The notes below the pieces were generated by a model. The model saw nothing but the letters and a program-made list of their open reading frames with translations, was not told where the DNA came from and did not search any database. The position numbers and the translations under genes were made by a program. From NCBI GenBank assembly GCA_963576565.1, contig OY755038.1:66585908-66649907 (forward strand): a stretch of DNA of 64,000 bases. The letters are read 5' to 3'. Within the stretch, counting starts at the first letter, position 1, and the number at the start of each line of letters is the position of its first letter. Shown here in pieces: positions 11,782-21,440 of the stretch. The DNA is from Aspidapion aeneum. Lineage: Eukaryota; Arthropoda; Insecta; Coleoptera; Brentidae.

Positions 11782-12156
11782 TTATGTCGTGGCACTTGCG
11801 CTCGAACATTTCTTTTTTTCTGTGCGTATCAAACTTCTTAGCTGTCTTCTGGTTTCCCTGTATATTTCTAGGTCTCTTTGCTCTTTAGTACTGAGCCATT
11901 TCAAGTATGTGCGTTTTTTCTCTTTGACCATTTCCTGTATTTTTTCCGTCCACCACATCTTCCTGCTATTTCTATTATCTTGGTATCCAACAGCTTCGTT
12001 GCTTGCTTCCTTCAAGCTTTTTATTATGTTTGTATATATCTCTTCAAATGAGTGATTTGTGTTAATTAATTTTTGATCTAATCGGTTCTGATACAATCTT
12101 TGAGTACTTTCGATTTCTAGACTTCTAAGTTGTATTTTTGATTGCCTTCGATGCAC
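11782..12156 (-). pseudogene. RTE linker between endonuclease and RT
   Basis: A charged 124-codon segment corresponds to residues after the endonuclease (LEIESTQRLYQNRLDQKL, then KMWWTEKIQEMV). It matches codon for codon the same region of the copy at 38,990-39,336. Both copies stop at the same place, just after an A7 run (CAGAAAAAAAGAAATG), and the protein-like reading continues in the +1 frame. No catalytic motif is present; the region is a spacer in RTE proteins. Confidence 0.75.
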
Positions 12157-12276
12157 TCTAGGTTTTCATTTTCTCTAATACTTTCGTCCTTATTTGTTTT
12201 TCTTAAAGGGAATAATATTTTTGCTTTTACCAGATGGTGGTCAGATCCACAGGTAACACCACGAAGTGCTCGCACA

Positions 12277-12921
12277 TCATACCACTAATTGCGAGTGTTG
12301 TCCACCTATAGCATAACCAATGATTGATTTAAGATTTCTTGTTGGCTGAATCCAGGTATATCGATGAATATCCTTATGTTTAAAAAAACCATTATTTATT
12401 TTTAGGTTGTGGGTTTCACACAATTGCATCAGTCTTAAGCCATTATCATTTGTTACTTCCTCTCCAAATGGTCCTATCACTTTGCTCTGGGTTTGTCTAC
12501 CAGTTCGGCTATTAAAAACGCCAAGCATAATTATTTGTCTGGTATTACCGATTTTGGTGATAGTCTCATCCAGTTGGTCAAAGAACATTTGTTTTGTAGC
12601 TACTCTTTCGTCATCTGATCCTGCGTAGACTGCTATTATGCTTATATTATGTCCAAGCATCTTCATGTTCACTCGAAGTATGTTTTCACTAATGCAATCG
12701 TAGTCTGTAATTTTATTCTTTAGATTTTTCTCTATTAACAAGGATACCCCTTTGGCTGCTCTGCTTTCTTTTGGGACTCCAGTGAATATATGGACAAAAT
12801 TGCCGACACTATTCGTACCTGTTCCTTTCTTTTTTGTTTCTGTGAGTGAAATAATATCGATCTTACAATTCTGCACTTCAGTTGCAATAATGTCCAACTT
12901 TTGATTCAATCCCTGTACGTC
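12277..12921 (-). pseudogene. RTE endonuclease domain (partial)
   Basis: The ~210-codon segment covers most of an exonuclease-endonuclease-phosphatase (APE-type) domain, which nicks target DNA for target-primed reverse transcription. Motifs in order: an N-terminal GLNQKLDII start of the domain core, LTETKKKG with the catalytic glutamate, AVYAGSDDE where related copies have AVYAPSDDE, and MLGVFNSRTG where the copy at 38.6 kb has MLGDFNIRTG. The last change replaces an expected catalytic aspartate with valine, and the later region reads SIIGYAIGG where the other copy has SIIDYAIGG. The domain is truncated at the 5' end with no ATG. It ends at a stop at 12277-12279 just before the SDHH part, which is shifted to another frame. 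It is dead as an endonuclease. Confidence 0.8.
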
Positions 12922-13088
12922 CTATAGTATTATCATAGTTCCTATCAGTCTGCTAAAGGTTAACTCTCTAGCATTTCTGGAAGAGGGCAATGCTACTTTT
13001 ACATAACTTTAAATGTATAGGGAAGGGGAGTAAATTAAAATTTTGGGGTTTTTTGATTTTTTCCTATAGTTTTATCATAGTTCCTATC
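12921..13088. repeat. Tandem array, 142-bp period (second block)
   Basis: The array resumes after the RTE copy with CCTATAG and units beginning near 12928 and 13070, again 142 bases apart. The second unit is cut at CTATC (13084-13088), the left target duplication of the BEL element. Confidence 0.85.
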
Positions 13089-13798
13089 TGGTTCGTCCCG
13101 CCTTCCTTTTTGTAAATATGTTCTTTTTACTATAATTTACCAAATTGGTTCGAATTAGGCTATTTGGTGATTCACTAGAGCATTTTCTATTTTTTGTTTA
13201 TTTAGTATTAATTAACTAATTAAGTACTTAAAATTACTGGGTTATTTGCATTTGAAACTCCCGCGGTTTTAAAGGCAAATATTACAATTTGCTATAATCA
13301 ATTTACTTTACATAAAATGCATTTTGAATTACTAAGGTTCCTAGTTCCTTTAATATGGACCTTCGTAATCTCATTCCCTCCTACTTATTCCCTTTTCTCC
13401 TACGCCTATGGATTAACGACGCCACTGGGCGCCATGTGGGAGAATGAACGCAGCAGCGATACCTGCTGCCGCAGCACAGAGAACCGTTTCGCCTTCGAAC
13501 GATAATACACGCGTGTTAGCGACTCTCCTACCACATTCATGTGGGGTGCAAAAAGCACGGTTAAACAGCGTGTCCTCCCATGAGTTCCGCTTCCTGTATA
13601 AAAATGGTAAGTGAAAATGCATTATTTTTACCTTACATACATTTGTTTATTGCTACACTAACCTAGAAGGTAAACTAGACCATTTCAGAATCCCTTGTAC
13701 CAGCTTAGCCTATGACCTTATTCCCTTAAAATTACAGTCCACATCTGACACCGTTAAATTCCAGACAACTCTCCTATCTGGACCACCAGGGAGCCCCA
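13089..13798 (+). repeat. BEL 5' LTR (710 bp)
   Basis: Starts TGGTTCGTCCCGCC and ends GGGAGCCCCA, with the same length and apparently the same sequence as 20242-20951. Small frames inside (62 and 69 codons) occur in both LTRs and are not considered genes. It contains a TATAAAAA at 13597, an adjacent GTAAGT (13607) and a TTACAG (13732-13737). Just inside the LTR (13799 onward) no primer-binding site starting with TGG was identified. Confidence 0.95.
13595..13620 (+). promoter_or_regulatory. TATA-like motif in BEL LTR
   Basis: TGTATAAAAATG at 13595-13606 is the only good TATA box in the LTR and lies ~200 bp before its end, leaving room for R and U5. Repeated in the 3' LTR at about 20748-20759. 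Transcription start not determined. Confidence 0.45.
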
Positions 13799-13859
13799 TT
13801 TTTGATCCTTAGCGACCCGGATTTCTGGAATCGTTTTTTTGCCTTTTTAGGTTAGTTTT

Positions 13860-14560
13860 TTTTACTGGTTTCAAATGCAAGAAAAACCCTTGTTTTTCCT
13901 AAATGCCTTTTTTACTGGTTTTAAATGCAAGAAAAACCCTTGTTTTTCTTACATGCCTACTTTAGAAAACCCCTAGGTTTCTAAAATACATTTTGCGATT
14001 TTTTTTTGTGTAAAAACAAATGCAAGAAAAACCCTTGTTTTTCTTACATGCCTACTTTAGAAAACCCCTAGGTTTCTAAAATACATTTTGCGATTTTTTT
14101 TGTGTAAAAATTAAATATTTTTACCAATAAATTTAACCTTTTCATGCGAAAAACCAAACACAGATAAAATCTGTAAACTACTATGCTTTTTTTTGTTTCG
14201 AATAAATCAAGTTTTTTCGTTTCTTTTTTGTAAAAAAAAAAACCGTATGGTATTTGGGTGTTTTTTTTGTTTGTCACTGGAAATAGTTTAAAATAGTGTC
14301 TGCAAAGTGCTATTATTTTAGCCGTTGTGCCTTCACATTTGTGGATTGCTATAATTATATCCAATTTGCTCGAAAAAAAATCTCCAAATTGCCATATTCA
14401 TTTTTGCTTATTGCAAATTGCTATGACTATATCCGATTGCGGATGCTTTACTATATTCGTTTTTGCGTAAAAATTGCTATGAATATATCTATTTCTAATT
14501 TACTATTATAATATCTGTCTGCAAATGGCTATGATTGTATCCATTTTTTGCGTGCATAAT
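13860..14560 (+). repeat. BEL leader with internal short repeats
   Basis: The untranslated leader holds two kinds of direct repeats. A ~95-bp block with AAATGCAAGAAAAACCCTTG and AAAACCCCTAGGTTTC is present in two near-identical copies (about 13925-14010 and 14018-14103), with a shorter third version upstream. Further on, a degenerate motif TTGCTAT(A/G)A-TATATCC recurs four to five times (about 14347-14545). A TATACAGGGTGTCCAAATT lies at 14828-14846, like the foldback termini elsewhere in the window. The role is unknown; packaging or dimerisation signals would be plausible but are not shown. Confidence 0.6.
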
Positions 14561-14907
14561 AAATTTTGAAGGAAATTTAATTCTTAACTTGAGAATTTGT
14601 TTTCGTGTAAAGGCAGATAAATAGTTTTACCAAATTAAATGCTTTTGATTTGTAGGTATTTATTTTTAAATTTAATACATAGGTACCTACTTATTTGAAT
14701 TCGCGAGGCGAAGATAAAAAAACTTATACACAAGTTTTTTGTTATCATTAGTTTGCATCGGGTATTTTCTTTACTTTTGTGCGCTTATAGTTTGATTATT
14801 GTAATTAAACGTAGGACATTAATATTTATACAGGGTGTCCAAATTTTGATTTTTTTTTCAGTTTACCTAATTTTTGTCAATTATTTTTTGGATTTTTTTT
14901 TTAAATC

Positions 14908-17900
14908 ATGTCTAGTTCGGATAAAATTTTAAAGGCTAAAGCCTTGCGCTATAGTGCGATTTCACAGCTAAATTTGATCATTGAATCCGCGACCCTCGCA
15001 AAAAATGACCCTGCCTATCACAGCGGCTTTAAAGTCAAATTTCGGACATTGTCAAAAATCAAAAAAGATTTTGAAAAGCACCATAATACTTTGTTGACGT
15101 TGGTAGCCTCTGATGAGGATCGCTTAGTAGTAGAAACCAAAGTGTCTATGGACTTTTGCAAACGCTGTGACGAGATTTCCACTATATTTTACGAACTTTT
15201 CGAACTACCCTTTGAAGATGTAGGGCTTTTGAGCAGTACGATAAATCCCATGGGCAGTCCCTGTGCCTCCACAAACCAGCATGGTTTACTGCCTAGGATA
15301 AAAATACCTCTTTTTCAAGGGGAATTTAAGGAGTTTCCAACCTTTTTGCAAGCCTTTAATGCTACCGTGCACAATAATAGGTCGCTGGGAAAATTTGAAA
15401 AATTCAATTTGCTTTTTTCTAATTTAAAGGGCCCTGCCCTGGATGTCATTTCTGACATTCCTATCCTTGCTGAAAATTATTTAAATGCCTACCACACCTT
15501 GGTGGATAGGTATACAAATAAACGATTACAAGCTTACCTTCACTGGAAGGCAATTGAAGGCTTCTCTCCTCTTACTAAAGAGAATGCTACGAATTTGAGG
15601 AATTTGCTTGATTGTTTTTCGAAAAACTTAAGTGCTTTAAAGGTCATGGGTTTTAAAACGGAGTTTTGGGATTATATTATGGCACAAATGCTCTTGGATA
15701 GGTTGGACCTAACCACGCGCAAGGCATTTGAGCAAAATTATTGCTCCAATGAGATCCCCTCTTATGATAAAATTCGTGCTTTTGTTTCTAGCCATTGCAT
15801 TGCGTTGGAACAAATACAACAAACTCAAGATTACTTAAAAAATAAAGATTTGTCAATTTCAAGTCAGAAAAATCAAGCAAAGTTTCAAAATCGATCTGCT
15901 TTGTTTGCTAATACTCAGAGAGCCTCCAAAAATGCCTCCCAGTCTCCAAATGGCCAAAGTGGCTTAAATAATACTCCAAACCCTCAAAATTTTTGTTTTC
16001 TCTGTAAAAGTGGCGATCATATAATATACAGATGTCCTAATTTTTTGGCGAAAACTCCCCAGCAACGTTTTGAGATTGTTAAACAACATAAAGCGTGTGT
16101 CAACTGTTTGGCCTCAAAGCATAATTTACCCCAGCAATGCAAATCAGAAAAAAGATGTTTACATTGTGGCCAATTTCATCACAGTCTCTTACATTTTTTT
16201 CCTATTAATTCTACACCTAGTTCTGCGAGTAGCCCCTCTACTTCTGCAGTGCAACCCCCGAGGAGCCCCGTGGCTACCGAATTTAATAGAACCACTAACA
16301 CCATTGTTACTGGTATGTCTTTAAATGATCGCGAAGTACTTCTCTGTACCGCTTTAATACAAATACAGGATGTTTTTCAAAATTGGCACACAGTGCGCGC
16401 CATCTGTGACTCTGGTGCTCAATCTTCATTTATATCTAAGTCATGTGCTGATAGTTTGGGCCTTCCTAAATTTAATATCGCCATGACTCTACAAAGCTTA
16501 GATCGAATGACAACTTCGGCAAAATCTGGAATTAATTGCAATATATCCTCTTTGCGTGATAATAATTTTGTTTTTAATTTTGATGCGATAATACTCGATA
16601 AAATTTGTAGTGATTTACCTCATTCCTCATTTTCGATTAAAAGTTTTCCTTTTCTCGCCAACTTAGAACTAGCTGACCCAGGCTTTAATAAAAGCGATAA
16701 AATTGATTTATTGTTGGGCGGCGATGTGTACCCTTACATTTTGCTAGATGGTCGTTTGTCTACGGGACCCAACAACCCCGTCTGCATTAATACTATTTTT
16801 GGTTGGGGAATAATGGGCAATCTTTCACTTTCACCTTCAACTACAAATCAAATTAAAACATTTTTTACTACGTCAATGAACGATTCTTTTGTCAATTTAG
16901 ATAGAAATCTACAACGATTTTGGCAAATAGATGACATACCTAATGTCAAGGCCATTGACCCCGAAGATGAGTTTTGCGAAAATTATTTTTTGAAAACTAC
17001 CTCAAAAAATGAGGAGGGGAGATATATTGTATCTTTACCATTTAAAGTTACTGCTCCAGATTTTGGCGACACTCGATCCATTGCCGTACGTCGTTTTTTC
17101 TCCCTTGAGAAGAAATTGCTACAAAACCCTGATTTTTATGCTGCCTACAGCTCTGTTTTACAAGATTATTTAGATAATAATCATATGCAACCGGTTTCTG
17201 CACCTTTGCCGACCGAAATTTCAAATCATTTTTATATTGCACACCATGCGGTGTTTAAAAAAGATTCTACTAGCACCCCCCTGAGGGTGGTTTTTGATGC
17301 GAGCATGCACGCCCCTGGCAAAATCTCGCTCAACAACGCTGTTTATACTGGGCCCCCTTTACAAAGGGACTTACAAAAAATTTTATTACTTTATCGTTTG
17401 CATAAATTTTGCTTTTGTTGCGACATCCGTCAAATGTACAGGATGATTTTAGTTGACCCTAGTCAAACTAATTTTCAAAGAATAGTTTGGAGGTTTGATC
17501 CTAACCAGCCTATTCAAGACTTCGAAATAAATAGAGTTTTATTCGGGGTCTCTTGTAGCCCCTTTTTGGCTATCAGAACTTTGCTGCAACTTGCTAGAGA
17601 GCATGAGGACCTTCCTCTTGCCTCAAAAATCATTGAGGAGGCAGTTTTTGTCGATGATGTGATTTCGGGAAGTGATGACTTTTTTAAGGCCACTGAGATG
17701 AAAAATCAATTAATCGAGCTACTTAGCCGAGGTGGATTCGAATTGCGTAAATGGGCGAGCAATTGTCCCGAGTTACTATCCGATCTTCCTGAGTCACACA
17801 TTTCGATGAAGGCTCTTTCTCTCGATTTAGATGCTGAAAATTCAACTTTGAAAATTCTCGGTTTAAATTGGAACCCTCATACTGATGAATTTTTTTATAC

Positions 17901-20199
17901 TTTCGACTGTTCTCTCCAAACATGCACTAAAAGAACAATTTTAAGTAATTTGGCCCGCATTTACGACCCTCTGTCTTTTTTGGCGCCCATAGTTTTAATT
18001 TTAAAATTAATTGTTCAATACTGCTGGGCAGAAGACTTAAACTGGGACGACCCTGTCAGTCCGGAAATTGTTTTTAAATGGGAAAAATTTAAAAATGAAT
18101 TAAAGTTTTTGCATTCTGTTAAAATTCCTCGTCAAATAATTTTGCCTAATGCTAGTCAAATCCAGCTAGTAGGATTTTGCGATAGTTCAGAACGGGCCTA
18201 TTGTGCTGTCGCTTATATTCGAATTTTTTATTCTGATGGAAACATTAAAGTTTTTTTTGTTTGTAGTAAATCTAGAGTCGCACCGTTGCGTCGTAAACTA
18301 ACTTTACCAAGACTAGAGCTTTTAGGAGCTGTTTTGTTGGCTAAATTAATGGATTTTTTACTAGAAACGTTCTCGGAAAAAATTAAATTTGATAAAATTC
18401 TTGCTTTTACTGATAGCACAGTGACCTTATCTTGGATTCAGGGATCTCCTCACAAATTTAAAACATTTGTTTCGAATAGAACTGCCTATATACAAGCAAG
18501 AATTAGCCCTGAGTTTTGGCATTATGTTCCTACTGAACAAAATCCTGCTGACTGCGGTACTAGGGAAATGTATCCCTCTGATTTACAAAGATTTTATTTT
18601 TGGTTAGAAGGGCCTTCTTTTCTAAACCAACCTACAAATACTTGGGATTTTATGACAGTTACTTACGATGGGAATGCAGTTTTGGAAGAACAGCGAAAAA
18701 ATATTTTTAACGTTTTTACTTGCGAACAAACAGTTGAATATTATGTAAACAACTTGTTTGAAAAATACAGTTCTCTTTTTAAAATTAAGAGAATAGTTGC
18801 TTACTTTTTGCGAGGGTTACAAAAGTTTAAAAATCCCTCATACAATTTTGCTACTGATTACCTTACAAATCAGGATTACTACAAAAGCTTACTTTTTATT
18901 TCGAAATGCGTACAATCTTTTTCTTTCCAAAAAGAAATTGAATTACTAAAAGATAAGAAACAGCTTCCAAAAGCTTTTCAAAAATTATGTCCATTTTTGC
19001 ATAATGAAAGCTACGATTTGCTTCGTGTTGGAGGCCGTTTATGCCATTCAAATTTATCATACGATAAAAAATTTCCAATTCTTTTGCCTTCTAGTGCAAA
19101 ATTCACTGAATTACTGATTTTAGATTTGCATCGCAGCAATCTTCATTGTGGTATACAGACCACAACTTTTTTACTAATGCAAAACTTCTGGGTATTGTCT
19201 GCTAAAAAGGTAGTGAGAAAAGTTTTAAGTTCTTGCCATACTTGCTGGAAAACTAAACCTAACTCCCTTCAACCCCCTATGGGTAACCTACCGAAATTTA
19301 GAGTTTCCGAAGCAAAGGTGTTCGAAAATGTAGGTATAGATTTTTGTGGTCCGTTCACGATTACTCTTGGTCGGACCAGAGGTGCAAAAACCATGAAAGC
19401 ATATGTCTGTTTATTTATCTGTTGCGCTGTTAAAGCCGTGCATTTAGAGTTAGTCTCTGATATGACATCAGAAGCCTTTCTGGCTGCTCTGCGCCGCTTC
19501 ATAGCTAGAAGAGGACTATGCTCAAAGATCTCTTCAGACTGCGGGACCAACTTCGTGGCCTCTGAAAAATACTTGCGACAAATTTTTTCTGATTGCGTGA
19601 AGGGGGAAGGTATAGTTTGGTCTTTTAACCCACCTGCTGCTCCCCACATGGGAGGCATTTGGGAATCAAACATTAAATCTTTAAAGACTCATCTTCACAG
19701 GGTAGTTGGAAATCAAATACTCACCTATGAGGAATTAAATACGGTTTTAACCCAAGTTGAAGCCATAATGAACTCACGTCCTTTATGTGCCTTAAGCACC
19801 GATCCTACTGATCTGGCGGTCTTGACTCCTAATAATTTTTTAAATTTGAGGCCTCCAGGTACAATACCCGATCCAAACTACTGCGATATTGCGTTAAACA
19901 GGCTGTCCAGGTGGCAACTGTTGCAGAGAATGCACCGCGATTTTTGGATTCGCTGGCATCGCGAATATTTGCACACTTTGCAACAGCGAGCCAAATGGCA
20001 CCAACCTCTTGCTTCCATTGATATTGGTACTATGGTACTGATCAAAGATGAAAATTCCACTCCATTGGATTGGCCCCTAGGCCGCATTGAAGACCTTATT
20101 AAAGGTTCTGATAATGTTCCACGGGTTGCTATTGTAAAGACTACTAAAGGTACCTACAAACGGCCTTTGGTAAAACTATGCGCCCTGCCTACAAATTAA
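14908..20199 (+). CDS. BEL/Pao gag-pol polyprotein
   Basis: A single 1,763-codon frame from ATG 14908 encodes all replication functions. Gag with a DUF1759-like region fills ~residues 1-330. A CCHC knuckle CFLCKSGDHIIYRC lies at ~362-375, with further Cys/His pairs to ~435. The aspartic protease has active site CDSGAQSS (D501). The reverse transcriptase has CDIRQMY (D839) and FVDD (D916, D917). The RNase H has GFCDSSERA (D1092), RLELLGA (E1137) and AFTDST (D1169). The integrase has zinc ligands H1408 or H1413, C1443 and C1446, and a D1478, D1544, E1586 triad (GIDFCGPF, SSDCGTNF, GGIWESN). A DUF5641-type tail follows (RRW-like WHREYL, PLGRIEDLI). Length and order are typical of intact BEL/Pao elements. 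All catalytic residues are present and there is no stop or frameshift. Confidence 0.97.
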   Translation: MSSSDKILKAKALRYSAISQLNLIIESATLAKNDPAYHSGFKVKFRTLSKIKKDFEKHHNTLLTLVASDEDRLVVETKVSMDFCKRCDEISTIFYELFELPFEDVGLLSSTINPMGSPCASTNQHGLLPRIKIPLFQGEFKEFPTFLQAFNATVHNNRSLGKFEKFNLLFSNLKGPALDVISDIPILAENYLNAYHTLVDRYTNKRLQAYLHWKAIEGFSPLTKENATNLRNLLDCFSKNLSALKVMGFKTEFWDYIMAQMLLDRLDLTTRKAFEQNYCSNEIPSYDKIRAFVSSHCIALEQIQQTQDYLKNKDLSISSQKNQAKFQNRSALFANTQRASKNASQSPNGQSGLNNTPNPQNFCFLCKSGDHIIYRCPNFLAKTPQQRFEIVKQHKACVNCLASKHNLPQQCKSEKRCLHCGQFHHSLLHFFPINSTPSSASSPSTSAVQPPRSPVATEFNRTTNTIVTGMSLNDREVLLCTALIQIQDVFQNWHTVRAICDSGAQSSFISKSCADSLGLPKFNIAMTLQSLDRMTTSAKSGINCNISSLRDNNFVFNFDAIILDKICSDLPHSSFSIKSFPFLANLELADPGFNKSDKIDLLLGGDVYPYILLDGRLSTGPNNPVCINTIFGWGIMGNLSLSPSTTNQIKTFFTTSMNDSFVNLDRNLQRFWQIDDIPNVKAIDPEDEFCENYFLKTTSKNEEGRYIVSLPFKVTAPDFGDTRSIAVRRFFSLEKKLLQNPDFYAAYSSVLQDYLDNNHMQPVSAPLPTEISNHFYIAHHAVFKKDSTSTPLRVVFDASMHAPGKISLNNAVYTGPPLQRDLQKILLLYRLHKFCFCCDIRQMYRMILVDPSQTNFQRIVWRFDPNQPIQDFEINRVLFGVSCSPFLAIRTLLQLAREHEDLPLASKIIEEAVFVDDVISGSDDFFKATEMKNQLIELLSRGGFELRKWASNCPELLSDLPESHISMKALSLDLDAENSTLKILGLNWNPHTDEFFYTFDCSLQTCTKRTILSNLARIYDPLSFLAPIVLILKLIVQYCWAEDLNWDDPVSPEIVFKWEKFKNELKFLHSVKIPRQIILPNASQIQLVGFCDSSERAYCAVAYIRIFYSDGNIKVFFVCSKSRVAPLRRKLTLPRLELLGAVLLAKLMDFLLETFSEKIKFDKILAFTDSTVTLSWIQGSPHKFKTFVSNRTAYIQARISPEFWHYVPTEQNPADCGTREMYPSDLQRFYFWLEGPSFLNQPTNTWDFMTVTYDGNAVLEEQRKNIFNVFTCEQTVEYYVNNLFEKYSSLFKIKRIVAYFLRGLQKFKNPSYNFATDYLTNQDYYKSLLFISKCVQSFSFQKEIELLKDKKQLPKAFQKLCPFLHNESYDLLRVGGRLCHSNLSYDKKFPILLPSSAKFTELLILDLHRSNLHCGIQTTTFLLMQNFWVLSAKKVVRKVLSSCHTCWKTKPNSLQPPMGNLPKFRVSEAKVFENVGIDFCGPFTITLGRTRGAKTMKAYVCLFICCAVKAVHLELVSDMTSEAFLAALRRFIARRGLCSKISSDCGTNFVASEKYLRQIFSDCVKGEGIVWSFNPPAAPHMGGIWESNIKSLKTHLHRVVGNQILTYEELNTVLTQVEAIMNSRPLCALSTDPTDLAVLTPNNFLNLRPPGTIPDPNYCDIALNRLSRWQLLQRMHRDFWIRWHREYLHTLQQRAKWHQPLASIDIGTMVLIKDENSTPLDWPLGRIEDLIKGSDNVPRVAIVKTTKGTYKRPLVKLCALPTN

Positions 20200-20227
20200 A
20201 CTCTCTGAAATGCCCCTGGGCATTCTC

Positions 20228-20241
20228 AGGGGGGTGGGAAA
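20228..20241 (+). other. BEL polypurine tract
   Basis: AGGGGGGTGGGAAA immediately precedes the 3' LTR. This is the usual place and composition for the plus-strand primer of reverse transcription. Confidence 0.9.
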
Positions 20242-20951
20242 TGGTTCGTCCCGCCTTCCTTTTTGTAAATATGTTCTTTTTACTATAATTTACCAAATTG
20301 GTTCGAATTAGGCTATTTGGTGATTCACTAGAGCATTTTCTATTTTTTGTTTATTTAGTATTAATTAACTAATTAAGTACTTAAAATTACTGGGTTATTT
20401 GCATTTGAAACTCCCGCGGTTTTAAAGGCAAATATTACAATTTGCTATAATCAATTTACTTTACATAAAATGCATTTTGAATTACTAAGGTTCCTAGTTC
20501 CTTTAATATGGACCTTCGTAATCTCATTCCCTCCTACTTATTCCCTTTTCTCCTACGCCTATGGATTAACGACGCCACTGGGCGCCATGTGGGAGAATGA
20601 ACGCAGCAGCGATACCTGCTGCCGCAGCACAGAGAACCGTTTCGCCTTCGAACGATAATACACGCGTGTTAGCGACTCTCCTACCACATTCATGTGGGGT
20701 GCAAAAAGCACGGTTAAACAGCGTGTCCTCCCATGAGTTCCGCTTCCTGTATAAAAATGGTAAGTGAAAATGCATTATTTTTACCTTACATACATTTGTT
20801 TATTGCTACACTAACCTAGAAGGTAAACTAGACCATTTCAGAATCCCTTGTACCAGCTTAGCCTATGACCTTATTCCCTTAAAATTACAGTCCACATCTG
20901 ACACCGTTAAATTCCAGACAACTCTCCTATCTGGACCACCAGGGAGCCCCA
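20242..20951 (+). repeat. BEL 3' LTR (710 bp)
   Basis: Same start (TGGTTCGTCC), end (GAGCCCCA) and length as the 5' LTR, with no difference seen by eye. Followed by the target duplication CTATC at 20952-20956. Confidence 0.95.
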
Positions 20952-21130
20952 CTATCAGTCCGCCAAAGCTCAACTCTCTAGCATTTCTGGAAGTGGGCGA
21001 TGCTAATTTTACATAACTTTAAATGTATAGGGGAGGGGAGTAAATTAAAATTTTGGTTTTTTTTTTATTTTTTCCAGGGGTTTGGTCATAATTTCTATCA
21101 GTCTGCCAAATTTCAGCTTTGTAGCATGTC
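20952..21130. repeat. Tandem array, 142-bp period (third block)
   Basis: CTATCAGTCCGCCAAAGCTC continues the unit broken by BEL at 13088. One more partial unit starts near 21078 (GTCATAATTTCTATCAG) and decays after TCTGGAAGTA at ~21138. Confidence 0.8.
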
Positions 21131-21440
21131 TGGAAGTACAGTAGAATATTGATGATCTATACATGAGTGAGTGAATCAGTGAGTGAGTGGAAATTTCGAC
21201 GTTTTTTGAAATTTCGTAACTACTTTATGGAATTCCATGAAACTTGGAGGGGTTGTTAACTTCATGGAGATCTATGACTGTGCAAAGTTTGAGTTTCGTA
21301 GCTCATTCCGAAGTAGAGTTTTAGGTAGATCAAATATCGGCTGAAATGTTTCCAGAAAAGATGGTTACGGCGCGCGAACTTGGCGAGGCACTGCCGTGCC
21401 CTCAGATTTAACTGATAATGATAATGGTTTCTTTCAATCA
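21131..21440 (+). repeat. (GAGT)n-bearing repeat next to the array
   Basis: A GAGT tetranucleotide tract (about 21163-21189) is followed by AATTCCATGAAACTTGGAGG, resembling the microsatellite-then-ATGAAATTTGG arrangement of the (GTCT)n repeats. The segment ends near 21415 in a GC-richer stretch (GGCGCGCGAACTTGGC). The 142-bp array probably belongs to the same element as its internal tandem part. Confidence 0.4.

Larger units (their letters stand above)
8917..12920 (-). mobile_element. RTE-clade non-LTR retrotransposon, 5'-truncated, internally duplicated
   Basis: Read on the minus strand: an apurinic endonuclease domain (12921-12277), linker, reverse transcriptase and C-terminal region, then a trinucleotide 3' tail (on the minus strand (TAG)n or (GTA)n, ~8917-8931) instead of poly(A), as is common in RTE elements. 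The 5' end is truncated inside the endonuclease. An internal ~1.17-kb segment is tandemly duplicated (9276-11613). It sits inside the 142-bp tandem array: the left flank stops at unit position ~68 and the right flank resumes near position ~135, so ~66 bp of target are missing. A second copy is at 38231-41033. Confidence 0.85.
13089..20951 (+). mobile_element. Complete BEL/Pao LTR retrotransposon
   Basis: The element is 7,863 bp: two 710-bp LTRs that look identical on reading, a ~1.1-kb leader, one uninterrupted gag-pol frame and a polypurine tract. The LTRs start TG and end CA. A perfect 5-bp target duplication CTATC flanks it (13084-13088 and 20952-20956), as is usual for BEL/Pao. Removing the element restores a normal 142-bp array unit (CCTATC joined to AGTCCGCC). 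The matching LTRs, clean duplication and open frame indicate a very young, potentially autonomous insertion. No envelope-like frame is present. Confidence 0.95.

Noticed and set aside
9268..12628. Plus-strand Phe/Ser/Leu-rich frames up to 211 codons
   Set aside because: Antisense shadows of the RTE reverse transcriptase and endonuclease.
13317..13622. 62- and 69-codon frames in the BEL LTR, repeated in the 3' LTR
   Set aside because: Present only because the LTR is duplicated; no domain, and LTRs are non-coding in this family.
13799..13840. BEL primer-binding site
   Set aside because: No TGG-initial match to a tRNA 3' end directly after the LTR could be recognised, so none is annotated.
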